This document shows, one piece after another, positions 16,362-17,614 of a DNA stretch of 17,614 nt. Made by a program: the position numbers and the translations under genes. The stretch lies in NCBI GenBank assembly GCA_964521285.1, contig CAZFQS010000044.1, positions 1 to 17,614 of the forward strand, given 5' to 3'. The DNA is from G020354785 sp964521285. Its GTDB lineage: Bacteria > Bacteroidota > Bacteroidia > Bacteroidales > UBA10428. How positions within the stretch are numbered: the stretch's first letter is position 1; each line of letters starts with the position of its first letter. The notes below the pieces were generated by a model. The model did no database searches, was not told where the DNA came from, and saw only the letters and a program-made list of their open reading frames with translations.

Positions 16362-16733
16362 ATGAAGAAGATAGAGATAATAATAGAAGATATAAGATTA
16401 AAAGCGACATTAAATAATTCTCTGACGGCAGAAAAAATATATGAGGCATTACCTTTTGAAGGTATAGCAAATGTATGGGGTGATGAAATTTATTTTAATA
16501 TTCCGGTTAAGCTTACGGAAAGACCTGATGCACGGGCTGAAGTTGAAGTTGGTGAATTAGGTTACTGGCCTGTTGGCACAGCTTTCTGTATTTTCTTTGG
16601 CCCCACACCTGTGAGTAAAGATGAAAAGCCACGTGCCGCCAGTCCAGTTAACATATTCGGAAAGACTGAGGGTGATGCGCGAATATTAAAAGAAGTTCCG
16701 GGTGGTGCACTTGTAAAGGTTATTAAGCAATGA
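16362..16733 (+). CDS. Small cyclophilin-like fold protein (TM1367-like family)
   Basis: Cytoplasmic protein of 123 residues resembling the bacterial cyclophilin-like family (Cyclophil_like, DUF369 / TM1367 type). Family traits visible: an N-terminal strand then LKATLNNSLTAEKIYEALPF, the GDEIYFNIP strand, and the conserved VEVGELGYWPVG / FCIFFGPTP block (about 81-102), ending in GGALVKVIKQ. These proteins have the cyclophilin barrel but their biochemical role is not established, and I do not claim prolyl isomerase activity. It lies 89 bp after the PBP gene on the same strand and could be transcribed with it. No clear own promoter was seen. Confidence 0.82.
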   Translation: MKKIEIIIEDIRLKATLNNSLTAEKIYEALPFEGIANVWGDEIYFNIPVKLTERPDARAEVEVGELGYWPVGTAFCIFFGPTPVSKDEKPRAASPVNIFGKTEGDARILKEVPGGALVKVIKQ

Positions 16734-16765
16734 GATAAGCTGAATTAAGTTAGGTTTATTTACTA

Positions 16766-16775
16766 GTTGTGCCGC
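16766..16775 (+). repeat. Left copy of a 10-bp inverted repeat flanking the toxin-antitoxin pair
   Basis: GTTGTGCCGC is the exact reverse complement of GCGGCACAAC at 17433-17442. The two GC-rich copies stand out in AT-rich sequence and lie just outside the antitoxin promoter and the toxin stop. Confidence 0.6.
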
Positions 16776-16806
16776 ATGCCATTATTTAAAAAAATATTAA
16801 AATATA

Positions 16807-16838
16807 CTTGTTTTATATACTATAAAGATATACATTTG
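16807..16838 (+). promoter_or_regulatory. Probable Bacteroidota-type promoter for the toxin-antitoxin operon
   Basis: CTTG at 16807-16810, a 20-nt spacer and TACATTTG at 16831-16838, an exact TAnnTTTG -7 box. The start point would fall near 16845, giving a leader of only about 14 nt. Confidence 0.55.
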
Positions 16839-16839
16839 T

Positions 16840-16858
16840 GATATAAATATAATATATC
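16840..16858. promoter_or_regulatory. Candidate autoregulatory operator for the antitoxin
   Basis: Perfect 6-bp inverted repeat GATATA (16840-16845) and TATATC (16853-16858), 7-nt spacer, lying between the -7 box and the antitoxin ATG. Ribbon-helix-helix antitoxins usually repress their own promoter by binding such short palindromes; here this is inference from position, and AT-rich palindromes arise easily by chance. Confidence 0.35.
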
Positions 16859-17089
16859 ATGAAAACAGTATCATTGAAAATAGACGATTCAATCTTTGGG
16901 GAGACCGAAAAAATTCTTTCCAGAATTAAGAAACCACGTAACAGATATATTAACGAGGCGATTGATTATTATAACAGACTTCAAAGGAGGTTGATGCTTG
17001 AAAAAAAATTGAAAAGAGAGTCTGATTTAGTAAAGAAGGATTCCATGTCTGTACTTAAAGATTTCGAGGAGATTGATTATGTCGATTAA
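16859..17089 (+). CDS. Antitoxin of a MazEF-like module, ribbon-helix-helix-like
   Basis: Small basic protein of 76 residues directly upstream of, and overlapping by 11 bp, a MazF toxin gene. The N-terminus (MKTVSLKIDDSIFGETEKIL, then KPRNRYINEAIDYYNRL) has the strand-helix-helix pattern of ribbon-helix-helix DNA-binding antitoxins rather than the AbrB fold of E. coli MazE. The middle is basic and probably helical (LMLEKKLKRESDLVKKD). The acidic end (KDFEEIDYVD) would be the toxin-binding segment that covers the MazF RNA site. It should neutralise the toxin and, with it, repress the operon. Assignment rests mainly on the neighbouring toxin and the fold pattern. Confidence 0.82.
   Translation: MKTVSLKIDDSIFGETEKILSRIKKPRNRYINEAIDYYNRLQRRLMLEKKLKRESDLVKKDSMSVLKDFEEIDYVD
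17066..17071 (+). promoter_or_regulatory. Ribosome binding site of mazF
   Basis: GAGGAG, 7 nt before ATG 17079, inside the end of the antitoxin gene. It supports ATG 17079 over the in-frame TTG at 17073 and allows coupled translation. Such strong sites are uncommon in Bacteroidota. Confidence 0.6.
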
Positions 17090-17426
17090 ACAATACGAAA
17101 TCTGGATAGCTGATTTGAATCCTCAGGTTGGAACTGAGTCCGGCAAGACAAGGCCTGTTTTAGTAGTACAAACTAATTTGCTAAATAAAACTTCACATCC
17201 CTCAACCATCATTTGTCCCTTAACAACTAATGTCAAAAAAGATTCTGAGATATTAAGAGTTCATGTTAAAAAAGGAATTGCTAATCTTCGCCAAGCTTGT
17301 GATATTATGATTGATCAGATCAGGGCAATTGACAATAAGAGATTAATTAAAAAAGTTGGTGATTTACCAAATGATCTGGTTGAGTTGGTCAAGGAGAATA
17401 TAATGATTATTATTGATATAGACTAA
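17079..17426 (+). CDS. mazF: MazF/PemK family mRNA interferase toxin
   Basis: Ribosome-independent, sequence-specific endoribonuclease of a type II toxin-antitoxin system. Its 115 residues are the usual length. Family motifs seen: the N-terminal YEIWIADLNPQVGTESGKTRPVLVVQ with Arg25, the CPLTTN strand with Thr49 in the position of the catalytic threonine, and MIDQIRAIDNKRL followed by KVGDLP. All key residues are present, so it is probably active. The ATG overlaps the antitoxin stop region (ATGTCGATTAA), a typical arrangement giving translational coupling. No other gene follows in the window. The cleavage sequence cannot be predicted from sight. Confidence 0.93.
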   Translation: MSIKQYEIWIADLNPQVGTESGKTRPVLVVQTNLLNKTSHPSTIICPLTTNVKKDSEILRVHVKKGIANLRQACDIMIDQIRAIDNKRLIKKVGDLPNDLVELVKENIMIIIDID

Positions 17427-17432
17427 AACACG

Positions 17433-17442
17433 GCGGCACAAC
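17433..17442 (-). repeat. Right copy of the 10-bp inverted repeat flanking the toxin-antitoxin pair
   Basis: GCGGCACAAC, the exact reverse complement of 16766-16775, starting 7 bp after the mazF stop. The surrounding bases also hold CACGGC twice. Confidence 0.6.
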
Positions 17443-17443
17443 A

Positions 17444-17556
17444 CGGCATAATAAAGCATTGGAGTATTGTTGGTTAACTGAAAATTTGTACTTCTAATAA
17501 ATGGAGAACCAAAATTGATAATTATGAGCACTGAAGCCCCAACGCTTCATATGCCG
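17444..17556. repeat. Imperfect 21-nt inverted repeat downstream of mazF (long hairpin)
   Basis: The arms 17444-17464 and 17536-17556 are imperfect reverse complements. The outer seven (CGGCATA / TATGCCG) are exact, and an inner block matches AAGCRTTGGRG with G/A differences and a one-base offset. Inside the 71-nt loop, TTGGTT (17470-17475) pairs with AACCAA (17507-17512). Too open for an intrinsic terminator. It may be a remnant of a mobile or recombination element; no coding sequence was seen from 17427 to the window end. Confidence 0.45.
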
Positions 17557-17614
17557 ATACCGTCAGACTGTCTAAAAACCTTTGTTTTTTGTTCATAACT
17601 GAATTAATATATTT

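Noticed and set aside
16749..16755. GTTAGGT as an integron attC R' site upstream of the toxin-antitoxin pair
   Set aside because: The 7-mer fits GTTRRRY, but no matching RYYYAAC partner or paired arms were seen upstream; such a match is common by chance.
1..17614. tRNA, rRNA or riboswitch
   Set aside because: No cloverleaf-like or conserved RNA sequence was recognised in the intergenic stretches by eye.

Overview
The window looks like a piece of a Bacteroidota chromosome, most likely a metagenome-assembled genome because it carries a 100-N scaffold gap. Supporting signs are the AT-rich sequence, giant periplasmic two-component propeller / Y_Y_Y sensor kinases, promoter-like sites of the Bacteroidota form (TTTG about 20 nt upstream of TAnnTTTG), and few Shine-Dalgarno sequences. 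The genus cannot be told from the sequence.

Layout. Positions 1-13757 are all on the minus strand. Transcription runs from sensor kinase 3 (10662-13757, interrupted by the N gap) to sensor kinase 2 (6764-10255), then closely spaced a zinc alcohol dehydrogenase (5732-6745), an amidohydrolase of the sugar-lactonase family (4884-5714) and an aldo/keto reductase (3775-4830) broken by one in-frame TAA. Sensor kinase 1 (start 3631) follows and runs off the left edge. From 13966 on the plus strand come a class A penicillin-binding protein (PBP1A type), a small cyclophilin-like protein, and a type II toxin-antitoxin pair with a ribbon-helix-helix-like antitoxin and a MazF toxin. The last ~180 bases have no gene but contain inverted repeats.

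How the genes fit together. The reductase, lactonase and dehydrogenase suggest oxidative (non-phosphorylating) breakdown of an L-fucose-like or related aldose: sugar to lactone, lactone to acid, and a further polyol or keto-acid oxidation. Sensor kinase 2 ends only 18 bp before the dehydrogenase, so it is probably co-transcribed with the enzymes and may sense their substrate or a parent glycan. Kinases 2 and 3 end at the ATPase domain and carry no receiver or AraC-type DNA-binding domain, unlike classical Bacteroides hybrid two-component systems. Their partner regulators are not in the window.

Points of most interest: the in-frame stop that splits an otherwise intact reductase; a 35-residue (exactly five-heptad) duplication in the signalling coiled coil of kinase 2; evidence from blade counting that the N gap hides about 130 residues rather than 34; and inverted repeats around the toxin-antitoxin pair. 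I did not find a convincing wholly new system.
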